Of a DNA stretch of 64,000 bases, positions 54,499 to 64,000 are shown in pieces. How positions within the stretch are numbered: position 1 is the stretch's first letter; each line of letters begins with the position of its first letter. This stretch comes from Buddleja alternifolia (taxonomy: Eukaryota > Streptophyta > Magnoliopsida > Lamiales > Scrophulariaceae), in the NCBI GenBank assembly GCA_019426215.1, contig CM033391.1, positions 9,784,708 to 9,848,707 on the forward strand, written 5' to 3'. The notes under the pieces were generated by a model. That model searched no databases. It saw nothing but the letters and a program-made list of their open reading frames with translations, and was not told the DNA's origin. Position numbers and translations under genes: made by a program.

Positions 54499-57400
54499 AT
54501 GGGGTGTTTCCCTTGCTCCGGAGATTCGTCGATTGACGATAAACAACAACGAAAGCGAAAGAATAACAACAAGTATAATCGGTGTAGAGGAGACGATCAT
54601 GCGCATCCACAACCAGGTAGAAGAGACGATCAATCGTATGAAAGTGAAGTGAATCTTTTTTCAATTGTGTCCCTAAAATTCTGGATTTTCGGTGACGATT
54701 TTTTATTTTAATTTTTTTCGTGTATTTTGGAATTGATTTAAGGATTTATTATTCTTGATTTCTGTTATGATTTATTTTTAGGTTAATTCATTCTGATTGA
54801 CTTGCATGTGTTTTTTTTCTTCTTTTTTTTTCTCATTTGATTTGAATTGGTTAATTGATTAATAGATTTTTACGAATTTAAATTTATGTTTTTCTGTGTA
54901 ATGGCGTTTTTTACTGACTTGTGGATCTTACATTTCTGTGCATGTACATATATATGTTTAGTTTGTTGCATTTAAAGCTGAATTCTTGACTATTTGTCGA
55001 TAATTGGGTTTTAGAGACGTTTAATTTTGTGCATGTATGATTGTGTGTCCATATATATATATATGTATATGTTTCTTAATCTTTTGTAATAATAATTGGG
55101 TTAGATATGATGTGAGCTCAGGGTGTTTGACTCAGAGGTGTTTATTGCATCACCAATTGCAGATATCATTTTGTTTGTTCTGTGACTGTATCCGGGAATG
55201 GTGTAATTGATGATGATGATGATGATGGTGAAAAACATATTTTCAGAGGGTATAATTTAATATTCAATTTTCTTCTATGTTCCAAAATTTTGTCTTCAAT
55301 GTTCAAATTTAATATCAATTTTTTCAGTTCTTGTCACTATGGTTATCTCTATTTCTGCTTTTGGTGAAAATCACGATTGACCGACAATCGTTTTAGTTTT
55401 ACATCTTGCTTCATCGCTTTCGTGTCGTTTCTATTTGTTAATAACTTATTGCTCATACTTTTGTTTAATTTCCTTTTCTTTTCTCTGTGTTTGGTATATG
55501 TTATTTAGATACTCCGAAGGTCAGCGAGCATAAATTTGTGAAGGAGGACCCCAAAGTTGTAAATCAATCTTCTGTCGATAACACAATAAGGGAGCAAGAT
55601 TCTAGTAAAAATCCTCCTTGTGATGGAGTGGCCAATAGCACAAAAGCACGATCCTTCAAGTTTTCTACCTTGGTTGCTGCGACTCAGAATTTTAAGGAAG
55701 AATATTTTTTGGGTGAGGGAGGCTTTGGAAAAGTCTATAAAGGTCGTTTACCGGATACCGGTGAGGTAAGTTAATATTTATATTAAATAATTTAATTCAA
55801 TATTTTAAGGTGTATCAATTGCTCTATTGAATGGTGTAATTGCAGATTGTGGCTATCAAGCAACTTGATCGTAATGGATGTCAAGGGATTAGGGAATTTA
55901 TTGTTGAAGTTTTAACATTAGGTGTGGCTAACCACCCTAATCTTGTTAAATTGATTGGTTATTGTGCTGAGGGAGATCAGAGGCTTTTAGTCTATGAGTA
56001 TATGCCTCTTGGTTCCTTGGAGGACCATTTACATGGTATGTCGAGGGCAAGTAATACGTTTTAGTTTTATTCGTCTCTTCTTTTCGTATTATAGGTTGCT
56101 AAGTTATGTTTGGAGTCATTTCCTCAAAATGAATTCACATTCTCGAGGAGAGAACATGTTTATTTTGAGATGTTTTAGGAAATATTTTCTGAAAACATTA
56201 CGGGGACAACCCTTAGTTTCTAACCGTTGCCCTAATTTTCAAGCCTATTTTCCAAAGCCTACACCTTATTTTCAAAAAGGTTACACCACATTTTCAGAGA
56301 AACCAATCTTTATTTTACATTTGAAAACAAGTAACCCAAACTAAATGAAATGTCAAAATCTACTTGGCAACTCTATTTGTCAAACGTTGCAACTAGTTCA
56401 CCCAAAACACATTTTCATCTCCAGACATTCCCTACTGAATCTTCTCGAAAAAGTTGTATAAAACATTTCTTGAAACTGAAACCAAATTTCCCCGTGTATG
56501 CTACTTTCCAAAACAGTGAAGTTGATGAACTTACTAGCTGTATTTGCCTATACAGGCCCTCTACTCAATAGAAAGCAGCTAGACTGGAACACTAGGATGA
56601 AGATAGCAGCGGGGGCAGCACAAGGCTTAGAGTATTTGCACGACAAGATGCAAAAACCTGTTATATACCGTGATTTGAAGTGCTCCAACATTTTGCTTGG
56701 AGAGGGATTTCATCCCAAACTTTCTGATTTTGGTTTAGCCAAAGTGGGCCCGTGCGGAGATCAGACGCATGTTTCCACTAGAGTGATGGGCACATATGGA
56801 TACTGTGCGCCTGATTATGCAATGACTGGCCAACTTACATTCAAATCAGATATCTATAGTTTTGGAGTCGTTCTTCTTGAGATCATAACGGGCAGGAGAG
56901 CCATTGACGATAGAAGAAGTGGTGCGGAGAAAAATTTAGTTGCATGGGTAAGTATACGAAATTTTCTACTCTTTACTGTTAGATTCCGTTTGGATTGATG
57001 GATTTGAGAGCCAATGATTTCAAATCCATAAATCACAAATCTATTGAAATTGTTTGGATAATTCTGAGTTGTTATAGATTTCAAATCCCGTAGCCCTGCT
57101 TTGAGCTGTTTTTTCGATCACTATGATGGATTTCAAATCTACCTTGTATGGGAGTTGTGTGAAAGCTTTTATCGGTTCCTCAAATCAAATCCTTCCATCC
57201 AAAAGACACCTTAATTTTTTGTTCTTTGAACTGTAGAGAAGACAGAGTATCTTAAACAGAGTATGTTAAATAGCACTATATGATAATGTCATCGTATAAA
57301 GCATTCATTTCAATAAAACCGTCTATGCTTATTTGAAAGACCGGATAAATTTTTTGTACAGTTTTATTACTTAGTGTATTGGTTGTTCTTGACGGTTACA

Positions 57401-58510
57401 TCTTAGAATAACTTTTCTCTATGTTTTGATAGGACTGAGTTATAAATATGTACATATTAATGCTAATCTTGTAAAAGACGCAATTTTTAGATCCCGTTTG
57501 AGGGAATCAGAGTTCTATCTGGGTGCTGCATAAGTGCAGGGGATGTATTTTTCAACTTTTGATTTATATAATTTATTATATCTTTTTAGGTATATGGTTA
57601 TAATATAATGACTAAATTACCCCACTGTAAAAGATTATAACAAGGGAGTTTATATCTCGCCCCCTCTCTCCTCTTAACCTTTTTCATTTCTCTTTCTCTC
57701 CCCCTTCTCTTAGTTTTCTTCTTTCCTCAAGTATATATTTCATCTTACCTTTTTACTTATCATAACCCAAATTTCATTAACCATGATACAAGAAAGCATA
57801 TAGGTATTGTTAACTTTAAAATTAAGCAAACACATCGAGTTGGCCAAGATCACTAATTGTTTTGGTTCTGTTCAGGTTCATATTCTTTCACATTGTTTAG
57901 CTACCTTGTTCGATTTGTGTTGGCTAGCTGGTGGTAGTCGAGATGGAATTATCAATTTTCGTATGGAGTTTAGTGTCTTCCAAAATTGTCTCTTTGATTT
58001 CCTTAAAGAATATTACTTTATAAATTGACTTATCTACATAGAAATAAGGTCTCAGGGGGCAATTTATTTATTTCCTTTCTTTTCTCCAATAAATTATGAT
58101 TTATGAAGGAATAATATTGATATGCTTCGATAAACTAATATCTTCTAGTGAGCTTACTGCATAAAATTCAATAATTTGTTTGTTTGCAGGCAAGACCACT
58201 GTTCAAGGACCGTAAAAAGTTTTACCAAATGGCTGACCCGGCACTCGAAGGTCAATATCCCGTGAGAGGCTTGTACCAAGCTCTGGCAATTGCTGCAATG
58301 TGCGTCCAAGAGCAACCTAGCATGCGTCCACTCATTGCTGATATTGTTACTGCATTAAATTATCTCGTGTCTCAGAAATACGATCCCAATATTCATCCAA
58401 TTCAAGATCCCGGAAGGAGCGCTACTTCTCGAAGAAGTAAACGAGATGGTGAAATCAAACATGTTAGTGGCCATGCAAATGAGAATATGGAGTTCGAGGA
58501 ACTACTTTAA
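54499..58510 (+). CDS. Receptor-like cytoplasmic kinase, RLCK VII (PBS1/PBL-like), five exons
   Basis: Exon 1 (54499 to 54616 or 54643; both donors keep phase) starts MGCFPCSG, with Gly2 and Cys residues suited to myristoylation and palmitoylation, so the product probably sits at the plasma membrane. Exon 2 (55509-55765) ends with the Gly-rich loop [11 protein letters not shown]. Exon 3 (55846-56035) has VAIKQLD (catalytic Lys). Exon 4 (56556-56947) has [18 protein letters not shown] and [16 protein letters not shown]. Exon 5 (58190-58510) has [19 protein letters not shown] and a basic tail. The protein is 425 or 434 residues. All junctions are GT..AG and phases agree. The family relays immune receptor signals; PBS1- and PBL27-type members share these motifs. 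The usual APE is APD here, a conservative change. The frame is intact, and an active gene is likely. Confidence 0.95.
55207..55227 (+). repeat. GAT trinucleotide run in kinase intron 1
   Basis: About seven GAT units in the intron. No coding role. Confidence 0.9.
56982..57210. mobile_element. Tourist-like MITE in kinase intron 4 (229 bp)
   Basis: The ends GATTCCGTTTGGATTGATGG and, on the minus strand, GGTGTCTTTTGGATGGAAGG are inverted repeats. TTA duplications lie at 56979-56981 and 57211-57213. It sits 34 bases after the exon 4 donor and leaves the splice site intact. Confidence 0.75.
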
Positions 58511-58516
58511 GTTATA

Positions 58517-58769
58517 ACATCTTTTGTTACACACACTAATGCGTGACATGTGTGCAAAAAAGGAGTGATTGTGATATGAATGGGTATTTTTCAATTTTCT
58601 CTCTCAAGATCACAACTGTCCATTTGTACACGTGTCACACATTTGTGTGACGTGTGCAAAACGGGTGGTTGTGATATGAAGAGACACTCTTTGTATTTCT
58701 CTCTCCATATCACAACTGTCCATTTGTACACGTGTAGCAGATTTGTGTGTGTAGCAAAAGATGCTACAT
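58517..58769. mobile_element. Fold-back MITE in the kinase 3' region
   Basis: Inverted ends ACATCTTTTGTTACACACAC and, on the minus strand, GCATCTTTTGCTACACACAC. Inside, a unit of about 103 bp with TCACAACTGTCCATTTGTAC is repeated (58610 and 58713), partly in inverted form. The flanks suggest a TA duplication. It starts six bases after the stop codon, so it probably forms part of the mRNA 3' end and could supply the poly-A signal; that is inference. Confidence 0.7.
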
Positions 58770-60060
58770 ACTTTTAGCATAGATTATTTGGGGTTTAGTT
58801 AGTTTTGGTCCGTTTTGCATGACCTCCTCGGCCCGTCTTACTATGTAGATGTGAGCTTGAGGTATTATATATGTGACACCCCTTGCTTGAAAGTAGTCGA
58901 CTGGTTTGTGGAGGGATGGTATATTAGCTAGGGTAGTAAAGCTTTTGTTCGGTTAAAATGATAAGAAAACGATGTAGGGGAATTTTTCGTTGTAAATTAA
59001 GAAAACCCGACTCTCTGATAAATGGATTTGGAATTGCCAGATATTAGCTATTGGTTTTTGAGATGTGAGAATTTTGGTTGCATATATTTATCTGAATAAT
59101 ATGAAGAAGGTTGTAACATTTCTACATACGAGATTTGTGTTTGGAAGGGTTTCCAGCATATGGATGACATTAAGCTGAAATTGTTTTACATTAATTGCTG
59201 AATTTGTGGCATAGACAATTTCTTGAAATTACACTGGGTGATTGGATTTATTCACCTTTTTGGAAGTAATAAAAATGTCCCTTGAAAACCTAAAATCCAA
59301 CAAAAACACCAGGATTCTCGTGTTTAGAACGGGTTGCGTTGATAAACCCGAACCTGACCCAATGTACCTCTAATATGGCCGTTGGATCATGCCACGTGCC
59401 ATCACCTACATGACCCATGTGCCAATGCTTGGTCCGTAAATGGCGTCATTATGACTGAATAAGAATTACACAATTATTCTACAAATCACTCTAGCATTTA
59501 TTGAGAGCATAACGACCCTAAATTTCTTATCTAAACTGTGAGTAAGTTCCCTAAATGCAATACGAGGCTTATGTCCGATACGAATTAGACCTTTGAAGTT
59601 TGAACTGTGTTAATCTTGATTCTCACGATAGTTACGTAGGTAGCATTAATCTTGAGTGCAGTCTATAGTCTTTATTCTTGATGGTGCCCGATCCAAGACT
59701 CGATTGAGTTTGTTTGTTACCAATTCAAAAAATGATCTAGATCAGTCGTTCAAACTGGGGTTATGTGAGAAATCCGAGAAAGAAAAAAAAAAAACACCTC
59801 ATGATAGGTTTTCTATGATTTTTAGAATATTTGAAAGAAATATGGCACATCATGAGCGCTAAAAATATAGAGAAGATAATAAAGAAAAACGAGGAGGAGA
59901 AAAGCAACAGAGAAGTCACGTGCCCAGCACGTGAATTAAGAGGTAGAATTTCCCGCCTCAGCCAAGCCCCATTAACGAACAATCAAAAGGCGGCCACCAC
60001 AACCCTGATGATTTCAACTAACTCGAAATCAACTGTTTTTAACACCATTCCTTCTCCTTC
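58770..60060. other. Intergenic sequence between kinase and membrane-protein genes
   Basis: No gene was recognised. An open frame from 59831 joins the next gene in frame, but its first part has no protein-like character and probably is the 5' leader. Confidence 0.5.
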
Positions 60061-60092
60061 TCCTCTCTCTCTCTCTCTCTGTCTCTCTCTCT
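60061..60092 (+). repeat. CT microsatellite in the leader of the membrane-protein gene
   Basis: A run of CT units with one G interruption, about 100 bases before the likely ATG. Such tracts are common in plant 5' leaders. Confidence 0.9.
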
Positions 60093-60190
60093 TTGCAATG
60101 CACAGACAAACCAACACCTCACGCGCCGCCCGTACCATAGACCTAACCCAGCTTTCACAACCCCAATCGCTACTCTCACCCAGAAGAATA

Positions 60191-61202
60191 ATGGACGGAA
60201 CCACCCATCTTCCGCTCTACAACAGAATCTCCGGTGATGGCAATAGGGAGATTCCATCGTCCCGACGAGCAGAAAAGCTGGTGCATCTCATCCCTGTCGT
60301 GCTGCTGCTCTGCCTCTTCATTCTGTGGTGGTTTTCTTATCCAGGTACGCTTTCAATGATACTTTCAAGAAATTGAAATGCATACAGTTTTTTCTATTTC
60401 TTTCTTCAATTATTTACATGAGTGCTCGATCGCAGTGTTCGTGTGTGTGAATCTGAGATTTTTGCCTAAACCCAGACCAGAAATTATTAGAGTAATTGAG
60501 GGATTTAATTTGTTTTTTCTTTTCTATTGGGAAGTAAATGAATCAAGATTAATTTATGTTATTCCTGTTATTTTATTTATTTTAAATTTTCTGCAAGATG
60601 TGTTGGCATATTCCTGTATTAAAACTGTAACCCTCTGTTAATATAACATCTTTCTGAATATAAGCTACACCATAGCTTCCAATAAACACTAGGTACCAAA
60701 AATTTTCTACTTAATCTTGTATTTTCTGATTAAATGATTGTATGTACAACCATTATGTTTTTACCGTTTCTCACTTCTTTTATTTGACTGAATTTCTGTA
60801 ATTTATGCTTATTAGTTAAGAATTACTGGTGGTATATAGCATTGTTCTTTCGTACTTGTAATTCATGTACTCGAAGTAACTTGTTCTTACTTTTTGTTCT
60901 CAAGGAAAAAAAAAAAAAGAAGAAAAAGAAAAGAAATCGACGCTCTTCATGATTCGTTAAAGAATGCAGTATGAAGCTGTTTGATTAATATTAATCCCTT
61001 GTATATTTATCTGAGAACAGTGGAATTGGAGATCAGGGACGGACGAATTACAGCTGTTTACCAAGTTATAACGCAGAATATACCGTTTCTTCATCTCACC
61101 AACCTTGCAACAGTCTCTGCGCCATATCCAATAATTTCTGAAATGCTGATAATGAACAATGGTACCGTAGCAGAACCAGCAAGTAGCGTACTAGAACGAT
61201 GA
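60191..61202 (+). CDS. Small single-pass membrane protein, two exons (111 aa)
   Basis: Exon 1 (60191-60344) reads MDGTTHLPLYNR, a basic stretch (SSRRAEKL), then one hydrophobic segment VHLIPVVLLLCLFILWWFSY. Exon 2 (61021-61202) adds VELEIRDGRITAVYQVITQN and a tail ending SSVLER. Donor CAG|GTACGC and acceptor AACAG|TGG keep the frame (phase 1). An in-frame ATG at 60098 would add 31 residues lying next to the CT tract, so 60191 is preferred. The topology suggests an N-terminal cytosolic side and a short outside domain. The family was not recognised. The intact frame and clean splice sites argue for a real gene. Confidence 0.72.
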
Positions 61203-61373
61203 ACTAAATATCGGTGGTATAGTGTTCCCTGAAATTAGTATACACATTTAAATCAGAATTAGATGAGTTTCTAATATTTTTTCCAGTTGTATATTTTGAT
61301 TTCATTGAATTTTTTGAATGTAAACACAGCTAAAAGGGCTCATTCTGTTACAATTTATAAACAAAAATAAACT
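61203..61373 (+). other. 3' region of the membrane-protein gene
   Basis: AT-rich sequence with an AATAAA-like AAAATAAAC near 61363. It ends at the second Tat element (flank AAACT). Confidence 0.45.
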
Positions 61374-62235
61374 TGTTTCGTAAAAAAAACAATCTAGACT
61401 AGGGAAGGATTTCGAATAGTCGTTCCAAGCCCGTGATAATTCTCCACTTAGAATTATCTTTCAACCCCCGCGCTCGAGTTCGATACGCTAGACGGTGGTT
61501 CAGAATTTAACACTTCGATGTGTTGTTTAAATTAGTTGTTCGGACCGCAATTGATGAAAATATGTATCTTCTTCGAATGATACAATAATACTAAAAGAAC
61601 AATTCAAATACAGATAAGAATTATTTCTATGATACTTAAATCTAACACAAAATAATTCTATACCTACGTGAGAATCTTCTTTTCTTAAAACGATGAAGAT
61701 GAATAGAAAACTCAGGTCAAGATACAAATTACTGTCAAATAATGAAATCTGAAAACATGTAATCTATACCTCCATAAAAGTCTTCAATTCGTGCTACAGA
61801 GAAACACTGGTATAACTCCGGGATTGGATCCAGCAATTCTTGAACAAATCTACACTACAAACTACTCCTAATTATATTTACGCCTACTCCTATGATAAGA
61901 GAGAAAAATAAGTTGTTCTGTGTTTTTTGTTGTCCTCTTCTCTCTCTTCTTTCCCGCTTTTATACTTCTGTGTCGTGGGTTTGCTTTTTCAACCGTCGGG
62001 AACCGCTTCTCTCTTCAACCGTCGAGAACTGCTTCCAACTTCTCTTTTAAAAATCCTTTTGTTTTAGCGGGATATTATTGTCGGGTTTTTTATTCTAATT
62101 TTATCAGACCTGTTTTCTTCGATGGGCTTACCCTTTTAAACTTTTGGACCCATTAATCGTTGTTGGGCCTGTTTTAGGTCTTTCACTTTGGGCCTTTCTC
62201 AGGTTTTTCAACCTATTTTATTTTTAGTGTAAACA
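61374..62235 (-). repeat. 3' LTR of Tat-2 (862 bp)
   Basis: On the minus strand it starts TGTTTACACTAAAAATA (62235) and ends CGAAACA (61374). Its internal block (plus strand CCGTGATAATTCTCCACTTA) matches the Tat-1 LTR in reverse; elsewhere it is clearly diverged. The minus-strand polypurine tract TTAGGGGGGCATT lies at 62236-62248. Confidence 0.9.
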
Positions 62236-62531
62236 AATGCCCCCCTAATGTATATGAACGTTTCGAGTTCATGTATATTAATGTACACGTCTCCTTATTA
62301 ATCTTTGTTTCGTTTCAAAAGGGTTCGTGAATGATATGACGAATGTGTTCGTTCCTTTTCCTAGCACTTTTTCGTGATCAGGGTTTTAAAACCTCCCTTC
62401 TTTTTGTTGACGTTTTTAAATCATCTTTCTGTAAGAGCCTCTTCGTATTTTTTTTTTAAACGGGTGAGAATGATTGAAATTTCCCACTTTCTGATCTGCA
62501 AGTGTCTTTTCGTGATCAAACACCTAGAGCC

Positions 62532-62542
62532 CTATAAATATC
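62532..62542 (+). promoter_or_regulatory. TATA box of the Tat-2 PMD gene
   Basis: CTATAAATATC lies about 160 bases before the ATG at 62701. Its position mirrors that in Tat-1. The leader between them is TC-rich. Confidence 0.65.
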
Positions 62543-62700
62543 TCGTTCCTGTTCTTAGCCATCACTATCATCCTTCACTTTATTTTCTTTCTCCAACTAT
62601 TCATCGTCTTCCTTCTTTATCTTTCTCTATTTCGAAAATTCCTTCGTCTTCGAAATCTTCTTCCATCTCTTTCGACAACCTTTTCGAACCGTTTTCGAGT

Positions 62701-64000
62701 ATGTCTAACCTCATTCTATTTCGCATCTAGTGGCTCGAGCAACTCTTTTGGATAGCGAAGATGCCCAAGATCTCTATCACATCATCAAGAATTTCGAGGC
62801 TTACTACAGCGATGTGAAGATTTCGACTCTAGAGTCTACCCATATCATACAGCCTTGGGTCCGCGATCGTCGGGGTCAATCTATCAACCATGTTGGGCTC
62901 GGACCTCGATTTCAATCCAAGGCATTCGAAGCCTCTGAGGATGGTGTTCCTGATTTACTCGGTACTTGGCCCGCTTTGGAGGGTGATGCCCCTCTTTTTC
63001 AATGTAAGGTGGAGAACAAATATGAGTGGACGAATAAGACCAAACCCATCAATGGATGGATCGGGGCCATCGATGCATATCCTTGGTTCGAAAAATTGCA
63101 TCATCTTCATAATAAATGGGACGGTAACCGAATTCTTGGGCTTATTCGAATAGCCTGTTACCCAATCATCCCTTTCGAGCAGGTAACAACAGATGCCCTT
63201 GCGTATTCGTGGCATACTTCGTATAATTGTTTTGTATTACCTCGTGGTTTTCAAACAATTACGTTAGAAGATGTTGCTCTAATTACTGGTCTTTCCCCTA
63301 CGGGCATGAATCTTCCTACGGGTGAACCTTTGCCTAATTCTCGAGCTCTTTTACTATCTACCGAAAATTGGCTAAAACATCATGGTAAATCAAAGGGAGC
63401 AAATATCGCTTATACTGCCTTAGTCAAATTCTTTATCAATTGTGACGATCCACCGACGCCTTTCGAAGAGGTTTTATTTTTAAATTTCGTCTTCTCCCGG
63501 TTGTTTATGAATGCCGGTTGCGTGGTGAATAAAACCTTTTTTACTTTGTCTGCTAATATTGCTGTCACCATGGGGCCCATCGAGTTGGCTCCACTAATGC
63601 TATCTCACTTTTACCGCATGATGTTTAATTTGAGCAATGACCCTTCGAATGCTCACAAATTATCCGGCCCCCTTTGGTTATTGACATGTTGGTCTTTTCT
63701 GTATTACCCTGAGCTATTGAATATCAGGACTATAAAATCGTTCGAAAAATCGGTTGAGCAACGACAATCGTCGAAAAAACCCTCCAACTTCCGGCTCGAA
63801 CCAATTTCGAAATGGGTTTGCTATGGGGAGGCCGCTATAAACTTATTAGTTCCTCTCGAGAAAGTATCTTATCTCGAAGTTTTGTGCGCCATTTATAATC
63901 CGCTCTATGTTTCCACATGGTGCCCCTTTTTCGAAACAAGGCATGACCAAACCCGAAATCATTGGTCGCACACTGCTCTACCCAATTGGATGCTAACGAT
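62701..64000 (+). CDS. Captured plant mobile domain (PMD) gene in Tat-2, antisense, partial
   Basis: From 62709 the frame is open to the window end (430 codons, no stop). It reads RATLLDSEDAQDLYHII, INGWIGAIDAYPWFEKLHHL, NRILGLIRIACYPIIPFEQV, TLEDVALITGLSPTGMNLPT and LLTCWSFLYYPELLNIRT. It aligns along its length with the Tat-1 copy but lacks that copy's stop: Trp is kept where 41894 has TGA. The ATG at 62701 is out of frame by one base with this frame (MSNLI against PHSISHL), so the start is damaged or lies elsewhere. PMD proteins such as MAIN and MAIL1 act in gene expression and transposon silencing in Arabidopsis. The role here is unknown. Confidence 0.85.

Larger units (their letters stand above)
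61374..64000 (-). mobile_element. Second Tat-type retrotransposon (Tat-2), minus strand, 3' part
   Basis: An LTR of 862 bp on the minus strand is followed, toward higher coordinates, by the polypurine tract and an antisense PMD gene. This is the same arrangement as Tat-1. The rest of the element, with pol, gag and the other LTR, is beyond the window, so its target duplication cannot be checked. Confidence 0.88.

Noticed and set aside
59831..60190. N-terminal extension of the small membrane protein
   Set aside because: The frame is open but covers a Lys/Glu-rich stretch and the CT microsatellite, typical of a leader. ATG 60191 gives a compact protein.

Overview
This is nuclear DNA of a flowering plant, most likely a eudicot. 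It is AT-rich and about four fifths of it is nested or degraded transposable elements. Only two ordinary genes are visible, both near the right end: a five-exon receptor-like cytoplasmic kinase (54499-58510) and a two-exon gene for a small single-pass membrane protein (60191-61202). The species cannot be named from the sequence.

Layout. 1-17049: a minus-strand Ty1/copia element (5' LTR 16762-17049, gag, protease, integrase and RT fragments) split twice. A solo LTR (12396-14065, TSD TTCCC) sits in it, and a decayed Athila-type Ty3/gypsy element (241-11764) cuts its RT gene. The right end of that Athila element is abnormal: a truncated 3' LTR runs into an inverted LTR fragment. 17050-30945: small DNA transposons (hAT-type MITEs at 18338, 18621, 25473 and 28130, a fold-back element at 30241), an RNase H relic, and a decayed autonomous hAT element (19481-25211) whose transposase is split by a second solo LTR (TSD ATGCT). 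30946-43671: a Tat-type Ty3/gypsy element with 794/793-bp LTRs and TSD TATAG. It has an internal deletion (protease to RT), and downstream of pol it carries an antisense seven-exon gene for a plant mobile domain (PMD) protein. A single-LTR, non-autonomous Athila relative (34235-38753) sits inside its pol, flanked by a perfect 142-bp duplication. 43831-44121: a tRNA-derived SINE. 44265-52197: a segment with diverged terminal inverted repeats that contains a nearly complete, decayed minus-strand endogenous pararetrovirus (Caulimoviridae). 52206-61373: the genic part with several MITEs. 61374-64000: the end of a second Tat-type element, minus strand, again carrying an antisense PMD gene that runs off the window.

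How the parts relate. Nesting gives relative ages: copia is older than Athila-1 and the first solo LTR, hAT is older than the second solo LTR, and Tat is older than the single-LTR Athila element. The most unusual signals are the antisense intron-bearing PMD gene in two separate Tat elements, the 142-bp duplication around a one-LTR insertion, the family-specific GC-rich palindromes scattered through the two Athila families, and the inverted LTR terminus of Athila-1. No CRISPR arrays, rRNA genes or true tRNA genes were seen.
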